Source of the DNA: Paraburkholderia piptadeniae
GTDB lineage: Bacteria > Pseudomonadota > Gammaproteobacteria > Burkholderiales > Burkholderiaceae
Length of the DNA stretch: 64,000 nt
Direction of reading: 5' to 3'
Assembly: GCF_900007165.1 (NCBI RefSeq)
Contig: NZ_CYGY02000042.1
Location: 1 to 64,000 of the forward strand
Shown here: piece after piece, positions 33,969-43,020 of the stretch
How positions within the stretch are numbered: the first letter of the stretch is position 1
Layout: each line of letters starts with the position of its first letter
Notes under the pieces: generated by a model
What the model saw: only the letters and a program-made list of their open reading frames with translations
Told to the model about the DNA's origin: nothing
Database searches by the model: none
Made by a program: the position numbers and the translations under genes

Positions 33969-34235
33969 TCACGTTGCGAAGCGCGTGCTCGCCGCGTGCG
34001 AACGGTAGGCGCTGCCGAACAGCACGTCCGGATCGGCACGGTCTTCGTCGGGCGTTTCACTGAGTTCGCGGAACGTCGCGACGAGGCTGTCCCACGAAGC
34101 GGACCAGCGTGTTTCTCTCAAACGGCAGCCCGTGCTGTCCGTGATGCGCAGGACGCCCGTGTCAGGGAAAAAAGTGAGCGTGACCGCGATTCCATCGATG
34201 ACACACGTCGCAGTACAGGGTTTTGCTGCAAGCAC
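33969..34235 (-). CDS. small hypothetical protein with GTG start
   Basis: An 88-residue soluble protein, no family recognised. It contains VIDGIAVTLTFFPDTGVLRI, which looks like a beta-hairpin module, then an acidic SETPDEDRADPD stretch. The start is GTG 34235, chosen for a strong CGGAGG exactly 5 bases upstream on the minus strand; the frame is open further, to a TTG at 34304 inside a large hairpin, which is less likely. Codon use resembles that of the host. It could be the source of transcripts that reach the terminator at 33469. Confidence 0.6.
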   Translation of the reverse strand: MLAAKPCTATCVIDGIAVTLTFFPDTGVLRITDSTGCRLRETRWSASWDSLVATFRELSETPDEDRADPDVLFGSAYRSHAASTRFAT

Positions 34236-34300
34236 GATCGCCTCCGGTTGATGTGTGGTGAAGTCCGCTTCATTGGCGGGCGCGCAGTAAAAAGCAATGG

Positions 34301-34336
34301 GCAAGCCATGCGGCCCTCGCGGGCCGCATGGCTTGC
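34301..34336. repeat. perfect 16-bp inverted repeat (hairpin)
   Basis: Arms 34301-34316 and 34321-34336 pair perfectly over 16 bp with a TCGC loop. On the minus strand CCATTGCTTTTT follows, a weak terminator tail; on the plus strand there is none. Confidence 0.7.
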
Positions 34337-34854
34337 TACGCGGGACGTGCGGGCGCTCGCGCGCGATTCAGGAGCGAACCTTTCGACGATGAGTGTTGGC
34401 TTGCTCCGCACACAATGCTTTCGCACTGCCTTCGCCAAACCGACACTGCTAACCGACACTGCTATTCGCGCACAGACTCATCAATCCAGTGTTGTCCAGG
34501 GAACAGGCAAATTCCATCGTCTGCTGCACATTCACCCCGTACGCATGCATTACTCAACGCTTTTAACTCATCGATATGTATACGTAGTAGCAGTTAACAA
34601 GCATCGCCGTTTCCTGTGGACAAGCATCAAATCCGCATGGCTTTCAATCGATTGCGAAACGGATACCCGTGCGAATAAACGTGGGACGCGTGGCGGCAGC
34701 CTTGGATAACTTTTGCGGTGTTTGAACGCGCGGCGAGTTTACCCAGAATCCGCCCACAGCAATCGCCTCCGCGATATCCCCATGTTGTCCAGAGCATCGT
34801 GTGGACATCCGGATGTCGGGCCCGCGTGGATTCACACCGTTCGTCGATTGATCG

Positions 34855-34882
34855 TTGCACTCTCGCGCGAGGGGCCTATAAC
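34855..34882 (+). promoter_or_regulatory. candidate promoter of the methyltransferase gene
   Basis: TTGCAC, 16 bases, then TATAAC (one mismatch to the -10 consensus). The start site would lie about 97 bases before ATG 34986. Confidence 0.35.
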
Positions 34883-34985
34883 GGAATTCATCGCGCGAAA
34901 TCGCGGCGACGGGATGAAGCCGTTGCCGTGAACAGGCATCGCTCGCTATCGTCATGAACGCCATAATGCGTCTGGAGAAACCGAC

Positions 34986-35798
34986 ATGGAAGAAAGCGAA
35001 TTCGGCGCCTTCGAACATCGAGGCTGGGAACGGGCCGCGCAGCCTTATCACACGTATTTCGGTAACTTGACCATTCAGTCCCACGGTCCGTTGCTCGACG
35101 CGCTGGACGTCCGGCGCGGCGTCCGCTTCCTCGACGTCGCATCGGGCCCCGGCTATCTCGCTGCGGCGGCCGCGCAGCGCGGCGCCGATGCCGTCGGCGT
35201 CGACTTTGCCGAGTCGATGGTCGATCAGGCACGGCGCATCTATCCCGCGCTGACGTTCCGCATCGGCAGTGCGGAAGACCTGCCGTTTCCCGACGAGTGT
35301 GTCGACGCCGTCGGCATCAACTTCGGGATGCTGCACTTCTCGAATCCCGAGAAGGCGCTTCTGGAGGCATTCAGGGTGCTGCGGCCCGGTGGCAAGGTCG
35401 GCTTCACGAATTGGGCGACGCCCGACAAGGCGGCCGGTTTCGCGATCGTGCTGAATGCCATCGAGGCGCATGGCCGGATGGATGTTCAGTTGCCGCCAGG
35501 GCCGCCCTTCTTCCGGTTCAGCGACTGGGACGAATGCAAGCGCGTGCTCGTCGAGGCAGGCTTTCTCGATCCGCGTGTGCAGGAAATCGGGCTGACCTTG
35601 CATGCGCGCGCGCCGGGCGCGCTATTCGACATGGTGAGGCGAGGCGGCGTGCGCATTTCCGCGATCCTGAATGCGCAGACGCCAGAGGCGCTGGACTTGA
35701 TCGAGAAGACGATCGGCGAAGGGGCTGCGCGATATGAAAGCGCCGGCGGGGTGCGAATACCGATGCCGTGCGTGCTGGCCAGCGCGGCGAAGCCTTGA
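34986..35798 (+). CDS. class I SAM-dependent methyltransferase
   Basis: A 270-residue methyltransferase of the UbiE/Methyltransf_11 type. Motif I is FLDVASGPGYLAAAAAQRGA (about residues 49-68) and motif II continues with AVGVDFAESMVDQARR; LPFPDECVDAVGINFGMLHF and LRPGGKVGFTNWA are the post-motif blocks. GGAG lies 8 bases before ATG 34986. The acceptor substrate is unknown. It stands alone in front of the convergent glmS gene. Confidence 0.86.
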   Translation: MEESEFGAFEHRGWERAAQPYHTYFGNLTIQSHGPLLDALDVRRGVRFLDVASGPGYLAAAAAQRGADAVGVDFAESMVDQARRIYPALTFRIGSAEDLPFPDECVDAVGINFGMLHFSNPEKALLEAFRVLRPGGKVGFTNWATPDKAAGFAIVLNAIEAHGRMDVQLPPGPPFFRFSDWDECKRVLVEAGFLDPRVQEIGLTLHARAPGALFDMVRRGGVRISAILNAQTPEALDLIEKTIGEGAARYESAGGVRIPMPCVLASAAKP

Positions 35799-35930
35799 GC
35801 GTTCGCGAGGGAACGTCAGGCAATGGAGGAAGGGAGAGCTTGAATTCGAGGCGTTCCGGATACGCCCGCCAACATGGCGCCGTATCGGGAACGCTTGCAC
35901 GACAACAACATCACTGCAGAGCGAACAGCC

Positions 35931-37748
35931 TCACTCCACCGTGACGGATTTCGCGAGATTGCGCGGCTTGTCCACGTCCGTCCCGCGCGAGCACGCCGTG
36001 TGATACGCGAGCAACTGCAGCGGCACGACGTGCAGAATCGGCGACAGCAAGCCGTAGTGCTCCGGCATGCGAATCACGTGCAGCCCTTCGTCGTTGACGA
36101 TCTTCGTATCGGCATCGGCGAACACATACAGCTGACCGCCGCGCGCGCGCACTTCCTGGATGTTCGACTTGAGCTTTTCGAGCAGCGCGTCGTTCGGCGC
36201 GACCGTCACGACGGGCATCGCCTCCGTGACGAGCGCCAGCGGCCCGTGCTTCAGTTCGCCCGCCGGATACGCCTCCGCATGGATGTACGAGATTTCCTTG
36301 AGCTTCAGCGCGCCTTCCAGCGCGATCGGATAATGCAGGCCACGGCCGAGGAACAGCGCGTTCTCCTTGCGCGAGAACTCTTCCGACCACGCGATGATCT
36401 GCGGCTCCAGCGCGAGCACGCTGTTGAGCGCCGCGGGCAAATGGCGCAGCTGGCGGATGTAGTCCGCTTCCTGCTTCGCGCTGATGTTGCCACGCATCTT
36501 GCCGAGCGTCGCGGCGAGCACGAACAGCGCGACGAGCTGCGTCGTGAAAGCCTTCGTCGACGCGACGCCGATCTCGCGGCCCGCGTGCGTGAGGAACGAC
36601 AGCTCCGTCATACGCACCATCGCGCTCGTGGCGACGTTGCACACCGACAGCGTGTGCTTGTGCCCCAGCGATTGCGCGTGCTTGAGCGCCGCGATCGTGT
36701 CGGCCGTCTCGCCCGATTGCGAAATCACGACGACGAGCGACTTCGGATTCGGCACCGAATCGCGATAACGGTACTCGCTCGCGATCTCGACCTGCGTCGG
36801 AATCTTCGCGATCGATTCGAGCCAGTACTTCGCCGTCAGGCCCGAGTAGTAGCTCGTGCCGCACGCGAGAATCAGCAGGCTGTCGATTTCGGCAAACGCC
36901 TTCGGGGCCGTTTCGCCGAACAGCGACGCATCGAACACGTCGGATTGCGGGATCGTGTCCGAGATCGCGCGGGGCTGCTCGAATATTTCCTTCTGCATGA
37001 AATGACGATACGGGCCAAGCTCAACCGCGCCGCCGTATGCCGCGACCTGGCGCACATCGCGCGCGGCCGGCTTGCCGTCGCGATCGAACACGCGGACCTT
37101 TTCGAGCGTCAGTTCGCAGACGTCGCCTTCTTCGAGGAACATGAAGCGATCGGTGCTGCCCGCGAGCGCAAGTGCATCCGACGCGAGGAAGTTCTCACCT
37201 TCACCGAGGCCGACGACGAGCGGCGAACCCTGGCGCGCGCCCACCACCGTATCCGGCTGGCTCTTGTGCAGCACGGCGATCGCGTAGGCGCCATGCAGGT
37301 GCCCCGTCGCTTCGCGCACGGCCGCGAACAGATCGCCGCTATATAGGCTTTGGATCAGATGCGCGATCACTTCCGTGTCCGTCTGCGAGATGAACTCGTA
37401 GCCCTTGCCGCGCAGCATGTCGCGCAGCGTCTCGTAGTTCTCGATGATGCCGTTGTGGACGATCGCGAGTTCGTTGCGCGAGAAGATCGGGTGGGCGTTG
37501 TCGGTGACGGGCGCGCCGTGCGTCGCCCAGCGCGTGTGCGCGATACCCGTCACGCCTTCGAGGCGCGTCTCGCGCACCTGTTCGTCGAGATCCGCGACGC
37601 GCGCCACGCTGCGCGCGCGCTTCGGCTCGCCGCCCGCGAGCACCGCGACGCCGCATGAGTCATAGCCGCGATATTCGAGGCGACGCAATCCTTCGATCAG
37701 AACAGAAACGATGTTTCGCTGCGCTACCGCGCCGACAATGCCGCACAT
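35931..37748 (-). CDS. glmS: glutamine:fructose-6-phosphate aminotransferase
   Basis: Makes glucosamine-6-phosphate from fructose-6-phosphate and glutamine, the first step to UDP-GlcNAc for peptidoglycan and LPS. The 605 residues begin MCGIVGAVAQRN; the start is fixed at ATG 37748 because Cys2 must become the N-terminal nucleophile after Met removal. AAAGGA lies about 9 bases upstream. The class-II amidase domain (1-240) is followed by two SIS isomerase domains (about 285-600), with SILACGTSYYSG and VVISQSGETADT. The gene lies 56 bases after glmU, so the two are co-transcribed. No glmS ribozyme-like sequence is apparent. Confidence 0.96.
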   Translation of the reverse strand: MCGIVGAVAQRNIVSVLIEGLRRLEYRGYDSCGVAVLAGGEPKRARSVARVADLDEQVRETRLEGVTGIAHTRWATHGAPVTDNAHPIFSRNELAIVHNGIIENYETLRDMLRGKGYEFISQTDTEVIAHLIQSLYSGDLFAAVREATGHLHGAYAIAVLHKSQPDTVVGARQGSPLVVGLGEGENFLASDALALAGSTDRFMFLEEGDVCELTLEKVRVFDRDGKPAARDVRQVAAYGGAVELGPYRHFMQKEIFEQPRAISDTIPQSDVFDASLFGETAPKAFAEIDSLLILACGTSYYSGLTAKYWLESIAKIPTQVEIASEYRYRDSVPNPKSLVVVISQSGETADTIAALKHAQSLGHKHTLSVCNVATSAMVRMTELSFLTHAGREIGVASTKAFTTQLVALFVLAATLGKMRGNISAKQEADYIRQLRHLPAALNSVLALEPQIIAWSEEFSRKENALFLGRGLHYPIALEGALKLKEISYIHAEAYPAGELKHGPLALVTEAMPVVTVAPNDALLEKLKSNIQEVRARGGQLYVFADADTKIVNDEGLHVIRMPEHYGLLSPILHVVPLQLLAYHTACSRGTDVDKPRNLAKSVTVE

Positions 37749-37804
37749 AATCAATGATCCTTTGCAGAGTTAGGGTCCGCTGCGCACTTCACGCGCGGCT
37801 TCCT

Positions 37805-39166
37805 TCAGCTTTTCTTCTTCGTCGGGCGCACGTAACCCTTCTTGCCCACCTGGGTCTTCTCGTTGAGCACGAGAAGACCTTCTTCGACGTCCTTCCACAC
37901 TGTCGTGCCCGCCGCGATCGTCACGCCGCGGCCGACGCGCACGGGCGCCACGAGTTGCGTATCCGAGCCGACGAACACGTCGTCTTCGATGATCGTGCGA
38001 AATTTGTTCGCGCCGTCGTAGTTGCAGGTGATCGTGCCCGCACCGATATTCACGCGCGCGCCGACATCCGAATCGCCGATATACGACAGGTGATTCGCCT
38101 TCGACCCGTGCCCCAGCACCGCGTTCTTTACTTCGACGAAGTTGCCGACGTGCGTCTCGTCCGACAGCGCCGCGCCCGGACGCAGACGCGCGTACGGACC
38201 GAGCACGACCTGCGCGCCGATCTGCGCGCCTTCGATGTGCGTATAGGCATCGACGCGCGTGCTCGCGCCGATGCTCGCGTTACGGATCACGCAGTTCGGC
38301 CCGATCGACACGTTATCGGCCAGCGTGACCTCGCCTTCGAACACGCAATTCACGTCGATCGACACATCGCGGCCGCATTTGAGCGAGCCGCGCACGTCGA
38401 TGCGCGCCGGGTCCGCAATCGTCACGCCCGCGACGAGCAGTTCGTCCGCGACGTTGCGCTGATGGATGCGCTCGAGTTCGGCGAGCTGCTGCTTGCTGTT
38501 GACACCGAGCGTTTCCCACTCCTCGTCCGGTTGCGCGGTAACGACATCGATGCCCGCTTCGATCGCCAGCTCGACCACGTCGGTCAGATAGAACTCGCCT
38601 TGCGCGTTGTCGTTCTTCAGCGATGACAGCCAGCCGTCGAGGCGCTTTGTCGGCATCACGACGATGCCCGTGTTGATCTCGGCGATCTTCTGCTGCTCCG
38701 GCGTCGCGTCCTTCTGTTCGACGATGCGCTCGACCTTGCCGTTCGCATCGCGCACGATGCGGCCGTAGCCGGTGGGATCGTCGAGCGTCACCGTGAGCAC
38801 ACCGTAGCCGTCGTGGCCTGCGCTATCGGTCAGACGCTTGAGCGTGCCGGCTTTCGTGAGGGGCACATCGCCGTACAGCACGAGCGTCGGCTGCGACGGA
38901 TCGAGCAGCGGCAAAGCCTGCTGCACCGCGTGCCCAGTGCCGAGCTGCTGTTCCTGCAACGCGAATTGCACATCGGTCGCCGCGACGGCCGTGCGGACCT
39001 GTTCCGCGCCGTGACCGACCACGACGACGAGGCGCGTCGGATTCAGCGTGCGGGCGGTATCGATGACATGAGCGAGAAGCGGCCGACCGGCCAGGGGATG
39101 TAGCACCTTCGGCAACGCGGAACGCATGCGCTTGCCAGTGCCTGCCGCCAGAATCACGATATTCAT
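37805..39166 (-). CDS. glmU: bifunctional N-acetylglucosamine-1-P uridylyltransferase / glucosamine-1-P acetyltransferase
   Basis: Acetylates glucosamine-1-phosphate and joins it to UTP to give UDP-GlcNAc. The 453 residues have an N-terminal pyrophosphorylase domain opening LAAGTGKRMRSALPKVLHPL and a C-terminal left-handed beta-helix of hexapeptide repeats, with acetyltransferase blocks such as YIGDSDVGARVNIGAGTITC near residue 375. ATG 39166 fits the family; the frame extends further upstream without an RBS. First gene of the glmU-glmS operon. Confidence 0.96.
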   Translation of the reverse strand: MNIVILAAGTGKRMRSALPKVLHPLAGRPLLAHVIDTARTLNPTRLVVVVGHGAEQVRTAVAATDVQFALQEQQLGTGHAVQQALPLLDPSQPTLVLYGDVPLTKAGTLKRLTDSAGHDGYGVLTVTLDDPTGYGRIVRDANGKVERIVEQKDATPEQQKIAEINTGIVVMPTKRLDGWLSSLKNDNAQGEFYLTDVVELAIEAGIDVVTAQPDEEWETLGVNSKQQLAELERIHQRNVADELLVAGVTIADPARIDVRGSLKCGRDVSIDVNCVFEGEVTLADNVSIGPNCVIRNASIGASTRVDAYTHIEGAQIGAQVVLGPYARLRPGAALSDETHVGNFVEVKNAVLGHGSKANHLSYIGDSDVGARVNIGAGTITCNYDGANKFRTIIEDDVFVGSDTQLVAPVRVGRGVTIAAGTTVWKDVEEGLLVLNEKTQVGKKGYVRPTKKKS

Positions 39167-39247
39167 GACGTGGGCATCTATGACGAGTTTGGAGTGGGCG
39201 ATTCTAGCACGCTGCGCATGACGGCTACGTTCCCAGGCAGACCGACA

Positions 39248-39288
39248 ATTCCCCGCAAATGCCGGTGCTGAAAGGCTTTGCGGGGAAT
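39248..39288. repeat. perfect 12-bp inverted repeat between ttcA and glmU
   Basis: Arms 39248-39259 (ATTCCCCGCAAA) and 39277-39288 with a 17-base loop, 12 bases after the ttcA stop. It has no real T run; a weak terminator or mRNA 3'-end stabiliser is likely. Confidence 0.5.
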
Positions 39289-39299
39289 CGGGCGATCTG

Positions 39300-40301
39300 T
39301 CAGAGATCGTCGAATTGCACGAATGAGATCGTCTGCGACGCGCTTTGTTGCGTGCCATCCGGCGCGGAATCGGTGGAGCACGGCTCTTCGTCGAACGCGA
39401 TATCGCCTTGCGGATCGGCTTCGCCCGTCGCGCGCAGATTCGTGAACGGGAACAGCTTGTGGTCCATCAAGTGCGACGGGACCACATTCGACAGCGCATT
39501 GAACATGTTGTCGACGCGGCCCGGGAAACGCTTGTCCCACTCGCGGATCAGCGCCTTCATTTCCGCGCGCTTCAGATTGGGCTGGCTGCCGCAGAGATTG
39601 CACGGAATGATCGGGAATTCGCGCAATTCCGCGTATTTTTCGAGGTCCGTTTCCTTCACATACGCGAGGGGACGGATCACGACGTTCTTGCCGTCGTCCG
39701 ATTGCAGCTTGGGCGGCATGCCCTTCAGCTTGCCGCCGTAGAACAGGTTCAGCAGCAGCGTCTGCAGGATGTCGTCGCGATGATGGCCGAGCGCGATCTT
39801 GGTTGCGCCGAGCTCGCCCGCCACGCGATACAGAATGCCGCGCCGCAGACGCGAGCACAGCGAGCAGGTCGTCTTGCCCTCGGGCACCAGACGCTTGACG
39901 ATGCTGTACGTGTCCTGATTCTCGATATGAAACGGGATGTCAAGCTTGCCCAGGTACTCGGGCAGCACGTGTTCCGGAAAGCTCGGCTGCTTCTGGTCGA
40001 GATTCACGGCGACGATCTCGAAGTCGATCGGCGCGCGCTCGCGCAGACGCATCAGGATGTCGAGCATCGCATAGCTGTCCTTGCCGCCCGACAGGCACAC
40101 CATCACCTTGTCGCCGTGCTCGATCATGTTGAAGTCGCCGATTGCCTGGCCGACCTGGCGCGCGAGCCGCTTGAACAGCTTGTTGTTCTCGTACGCTTCT
40201 TTCTGCTCGCGGCGCGTGAGCGCGTGCTTGCGCTCGGCGGCTGCCGCTTCGGCTCCGGCGTCGTTCGCGTCGACGCCCGTCAACGTTTCGGGAGCGTTCA
40301 T
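39300..40301 (-). CDS. ttcA: tRNA 2-thiocytidine(32) synthetase
   Basis: Thiolates cytidine 32 of certain tRNAs using ATP and an Fe-S cluster. The 333 residues carry the PP-loop SGGKDSYAML at 71-80 and the cluster cysteines: CSLC at 146-149 plus CNLC at 234-237. LGHHRDDILQTLLLNLFYGG is the family block. It has an acidic, Ser/Thr-rich C-terminal tail of about 30 residues. The gene follows folB by only 3 bases, so it is translated from the same mRNA, an odd pairing of a pterin and a tRNA-modification gene. Confidence 0.95.
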   Translation of the reverse strand: MNAPETLTGVDANDAGAEAAAAERKHALTRREQKEAYENNKLFKRLARQVGQAIGDFNMIEHGDKVMVCLSGGKDSYAMLDILMRLRERAPIDFEIVAVNLDQKQPSFPEHVLPEYLGKLDIPFHIENQDTYSIVKRLVPEGKTTCSLCSRLRRGILYRVAGELGATKIALGHHRDDILQTLLLNLFYGGKLKGMPPKLQSDDGKNVVIRPLAYVKETDLEKYAELREFPIIPCNLCGSQPNLKRAEMKALIREWDKRFPGRVDNMFNALSNVVPSHLMDHKLFPFTNLRATGEADPQGDIAFDEEPCSTDSAPDGTQQSASQTISFVQFDDL

Positions 40302-40304
40302 CGC

Positions 40305-40700
40305 TCAGTCCTCTTTGATCTGGAAAACTTCGACGCCCACGGCATCGCAGTCGGAATAAACATCGGGCTTTTCCGTCGAAAGGCGCACGGCGCGGACCTG
40401 CGGATGCGCGAGCAGCACCTTGACCAGGTCATCGCAGAGCGTTTCCTGCAGATGGATATGCCCCTGGCTCACGCGCTGTGCAATCGTTGCGCGCATGAAG
40501 TCGTAGTCGACGACTTCGCGCAGCTTGTCTTCGACGGGCGTCGACTGCGCGAGCGGCACGAACAGTTCGACGTTGATCACCACGCGCTGCTCGCCGCGCT
40601 TTTCGAATTCGTGCACGCCGATGTTGATGTGCACCTCGTAGTTGCGCAGAAAGAGCCGGCGGCAATCAGCGAGCCGGGGATGAAGCAAGGCGGCAGACAT
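40305..40700 (-). CDS. folB: dihydroneopterin aldolase (FolB family)
   Basis: Expected to cleave dihydroneopterin to 6-hydroxymethyl-dihydropterin in folate synthesis, or to act on related pterins. The 131 residues show LFLRNYEVHINIGVHEFEKR, then RVVINVELFVP, a DYDFMRATIAQRV helix and LQETLCDDLVKVLL, with the family Glu and Lys (STEKPDVY) in place. ATG 40700 is the family start; the RBS is weak. It sits between a TGxxxRxG-type SDR and ttcA. Given that neighbour, dihydromonapterin metabolism is an alternative to the main folate route. Confidence 0.9.
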   Translation of the reverse strand: MSAALLHPRLADCRRLFLRNYEVHINIGVHEFEKRGEQRVVINVELFVPLAQSTPVEDKLREVVDYDFMRATIAQRVSQGHIHLQETLCDDLVKVLLAHPQVRAVRLSTEKPDVYSDCDAVGVEVFQIKED

Positions 40701-40791
40701 GTTCGTTCCAGTACAAAAGGGCGCGTGCGGGCACGCACGCAGTTGCAATTGGGCGCGCATTGCGGCGCGCCGGTGGGGCGCGACCTCCCGG

Positions 40792-41607
40792 TCAGGCGCC
40801 CGTCAAAAACATCACATCGCGCGGCAGCGGCACGAGATGCTGGCCGCCGTCGACGACCAGCGTCGTACCCGTGACGCCCCGCGCATCCGCGAGATACAGC
40901 GCGGCCGCGACGATATCCTCGATGCGCGACGCACGGCCGAGCGGCGTGACCTTGTGCGCGGCCTCGAAGCTCTCCGGCGTCTGATCGCCGGATTGCAGCG
41001 TGAGGCCGGGCGCGAGGCCGACGACGCGCACCTTCGGCGCCAGCGCCTGCGCGAGCGCGACGGTCGCGGTGCCGAGCGCGGCTTTCGACACCGTGTACGA
41101 CAGGTAATCCGGATTCATGTTGTACAGCTTCTGGTCGAGCACGTTGATGACGGCACTACGCAGCGACTCGTCTTGCCGCGCCGCCTCGGGCGTGACTTCG
41201 TGCAGCATCCGCGCTAGCACGAGCGGCGCGCCGACGTTGATCGACGTCAGATGCAGCAACTTCGCGTAGCCGATGTCGAGCGCGGTGTCCTCGTCGAACA
41301 GCGACGCGTTGTTCACGATGCACGACGGACGCCCGAGCGACGCGATGCAATCGGGCACCAGCCGCTCGACTTCCGCCTCGACGGACAGATCCGCCCTCAG
41401 CGCGACGGCGCGCCGGCCCAGCGCGGCGATTTCCGCGACCACGTCGTCGGCTTTCGCCTTCGACGAGCCGTAGTGCACCGCCACGTCCCAGCCCGCCGCC
41501 GCAAAGCCGACGGCCAGCCCCCGGCCGATCCGGTGCGAGGCGCCCGTGACGAGGACGACGCGCTCGCGTCGGGCGTTGGCGGCGGAAGTGTCGTTCGAGG
41601 CGGTCAT
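40792..41607 (-). CDS. SDR oxidoreductase with pteridine-reductase-type motif
   Basis: A 271-residue short-chain dehydrogenase. The cofactor loop reads TGASHRIG at 21-28, matching TGxxxRxG, the variant known from pteridine reductase PTR1 and E. coli FolM, in place of the usual TGxxxGxG. Also seen are NNAS at 99-102, the catalytic Tyr171/Lys175 in YTVSK, and the C-terminal VTGTTLVVDGGQHL. It lies 91 bases upstream of folB on the same strand. This makes a dihydropteridine or dihydromonapterin reductase likely; the substrate is inferred. Confidence 0.83.
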   Translation of the reverse strand: MTASNDTSAANARRERVVLVTGASHRIGRGLAVGFAAAGWDVAVHYGSSKAKADDVVAEIAALGRRAVALRADLSVEAEVERLVPDCIASLGRPSCIVNNASLFDEDTALDIGYAKLLHLTSINVGAPLVLARMLHEVTPEAARQDESLRSAVINVLDQKLYNMNPDYLSYTVSKAALGTATVALAQALAPKVRVVGLAPGLTLQSGDQTPESFEAAHKVTPLGRASRIEDIVAAALYLADARGVTGTTLVVDGGQHLVPLPRDVMFLTGA

Positions 41608-41620
41608 TTACAATGCAAGG

Positions 41621-42814
41621 ATGAATCCGAAAGCTCACCAACCCGATAGTTTACCTGCTCCCGGCCCGACCGCGCTCGCGCAGTCGGAAGCGCTCGTTTC
41701 GCGGATTCGCGCGGAGATCGACGCGAACGGCGGCTGGATGCCGTTCGATCGCTACATGGAGCGCGCGCTGTACGCGCCGGGACTGGGCTACTACAGCGGC
41801 GGCGCAATCAAGTTCGGCCGCCGCGCCGAGGACGGCAGCGACTTCGTGACGGCGCCGGAACTGTCGCCGCTCTTCGCCGAAACGCTCGCGCGGCCCGTCG
41901 CGCAAGCGCTCGAAGCGAGCGGCACGCGTCACGTGATGGAGTTCGGCGCGGGCACGGGCAAGCTGGCGTCCGGCTTGCTCAATGCGCTTTCGGAGCTTGG
42001 CGCGCAGTTCGACAGCTATTCGATCGTCGATCTGTCGGGCGAATTGCGCGAGCGTCAGCGGGAGACGATCGAAGCGCACGCGCCCGCGATGGCCTCGCGC
42101 GTGCGCTGGCTCGACGCGTTGCCGGAGCAGTTCGAAGGCGTGGTGGTGGGCAACGAAGTGCTCGACGCGATGCCCGTGCGGCTGTTCGCGCGCAGCGGCG
42201 GACAGTGGCGCGAACGTGGCGTCGCGTTCGAAAACGGCGCGTTGCGCTTCGCAGACCGTGCCCTTCAATCGACACACGATGCCGCGTTCCTGCGCGATCT
42301 GGAAATCGACGGCGATGGCGAGTATGTGACCGAGACGCACGAAGCCGCGCTCGCCTTCACGCGCACCGTCTGCACGATGCTCACGCGCGGCGCGGCGATT
42401 CTGATCGACTACGGCTTTCCGCGTCACGAGTACTATCACGCGCAGCGCACGCAGGGCACGCTGATGTGCCATTACCGGCACCGCGCACACGGCGATCCGT
42501 TTCTCTATCCGGGCTTGCAGGACATCACGTCGCACGTCGAATTCACGGGCATCGCCGAGGCGGGCGCCGATGCGGGCGCGGATCTGCTCGGCTATACGTC
42601 GCAGGCGCGCTTCCTGATGAACGCAGGCATCACGGAAGCATTGAGCGCGATCGATCCGTCCGACATTCCCAACTTCCTGCCCGCCGCGAACGCCGTACAG
42701 AAGCTGCTATCGGAGGCCGAAATGGGCGAGCTCTTCAAGGTGATCGCGTTTTCGCGCGGCATCGACGGCACACTCGATGCGTTCGCGCGCGGCGATCGTT
42801 CGCACACGCTGTGA
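41621..42814 (+). CDS. MidA/NDUFAF7-family SAM-dependent methyltransferase
   Basis: A 397-residue protein of COG1565. The family opening GWMPFDRYMERALYAPGLGYYSGG is present, then DFVTAPELSPLFAETLA, the SAM site VMEFGAGTGKLASGLL and GNEVLDAMPVRLF. Mitochondrial NDUFAF7 dimethylates an arginine of complex I NDUFS2; the bacterial target is not settled. ATG 41621 has a close CAAGG site; the frame extends to 41546 inside the divergent SDR gene, which is unlikely. The next gene starts 10 bases after the stop. Confidence 0.88.
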   Translation: MNPKAHQPDSLPAPGPTALAQSEALVSRIRAEIDANGGWMPFDRYMERALYAPGLGYYSGGAIKFGRRAEDGSDFVTAPELSPLFAETLARPVAQALEASGTRHVMEFGAGTGKLASGLLNALSELGAQFDSYSIVDLSGELRERQRETIEAHAPAMASRVRWLDALPEQFEGVVVGNEVLDAMPVRLFARSGGQWRERGVAFENGALRFADRALQSTHDAAFLRDLEIDGDGEYVTETHEAALAFTRTVCTMLTRGAAILIDYGFPRHEYYHAQRTQGTLMCHYRHRAHGDPFLYPGLQDITSHVEFTGIAEAGADAGADLLGYTSQARFLMNAGITEALSAIDPSDIPNFLPAANAVQKLLSEAEMGELFKVIAFSRGIDGTLDAFARGDRSHTL

Positions 42815-42824
42815 GGCAAACACG

Positions 42825-43019
42825 ATGATCCGCTGGCTGCTCACCACGTTCGTCGCCGTGGCCGTGCTGTCGGCGTGCTGGCCGTGGCTGCGCAAGCTCG
42901 GCATCGGCAGGATGCCGGGCGACATCACGCTGCGGCTGTTCGGAAAGGAGTATCCGTTTCCGTTTATGTCGACGCTGGTGCTGTCGATGCTGCTGTCGCT
43001 GATCGCCCGGCTGCTTTGA
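42825..43019 (+). CDS. small DUF2905-type membrane protein
   Basis: A 64-residue protein with two hydrophobic helices (4-20 and 47-63) joined by the family signature LGIGRMPGDITLRLFGKEYPF. Start at ATG 42825 with GTGAGG 8 bases upstream, 10 bases after the MidA-type gene, so the two are probably co-transcribed. Its stop lies one base from the stop of the convergent cca gene, with no room for a terminator. Function unknown. Confidence 0.85.
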   Translation: MIRWLLTTFVAVAVLSACWPWLRKLGIGRMPGDITLRLFGKEYPFPFMSTLVLSMLLSLIARLL

Positions 43020-43020
43020 T

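Larger units (their letters stand above)
34236..34985. other. long gene-poor region upstream of the methyltransferase gene
   Basis: About 750 bases, partly with lower GC than the flanks (34480-34660) and no credible gene. It includes the large hairpin at 34301-34336 and a plausible promoter at 34855-34882. Reading frames here are short, lack ribosome-binding sites and use unusual codons. It may be a decayed remnant of acquired DNA. Confidence 0.45.

Noticed and set aside
34615..34806. TGTGGACAA and TGTGGACAT, similar to DnaA boxes
   Set aside because: Only two loose matches in 190 bases, no AT-rich unwinding element or replication gene nearby, and neither is a consensus box.
37749..37804. 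Possible glmS ribozyme before glmS
   Set aside because: The glmU-glmS gap is only 56 bases, too short for the ribozyme fold, which is also typical of Firmicutes and not of this group.
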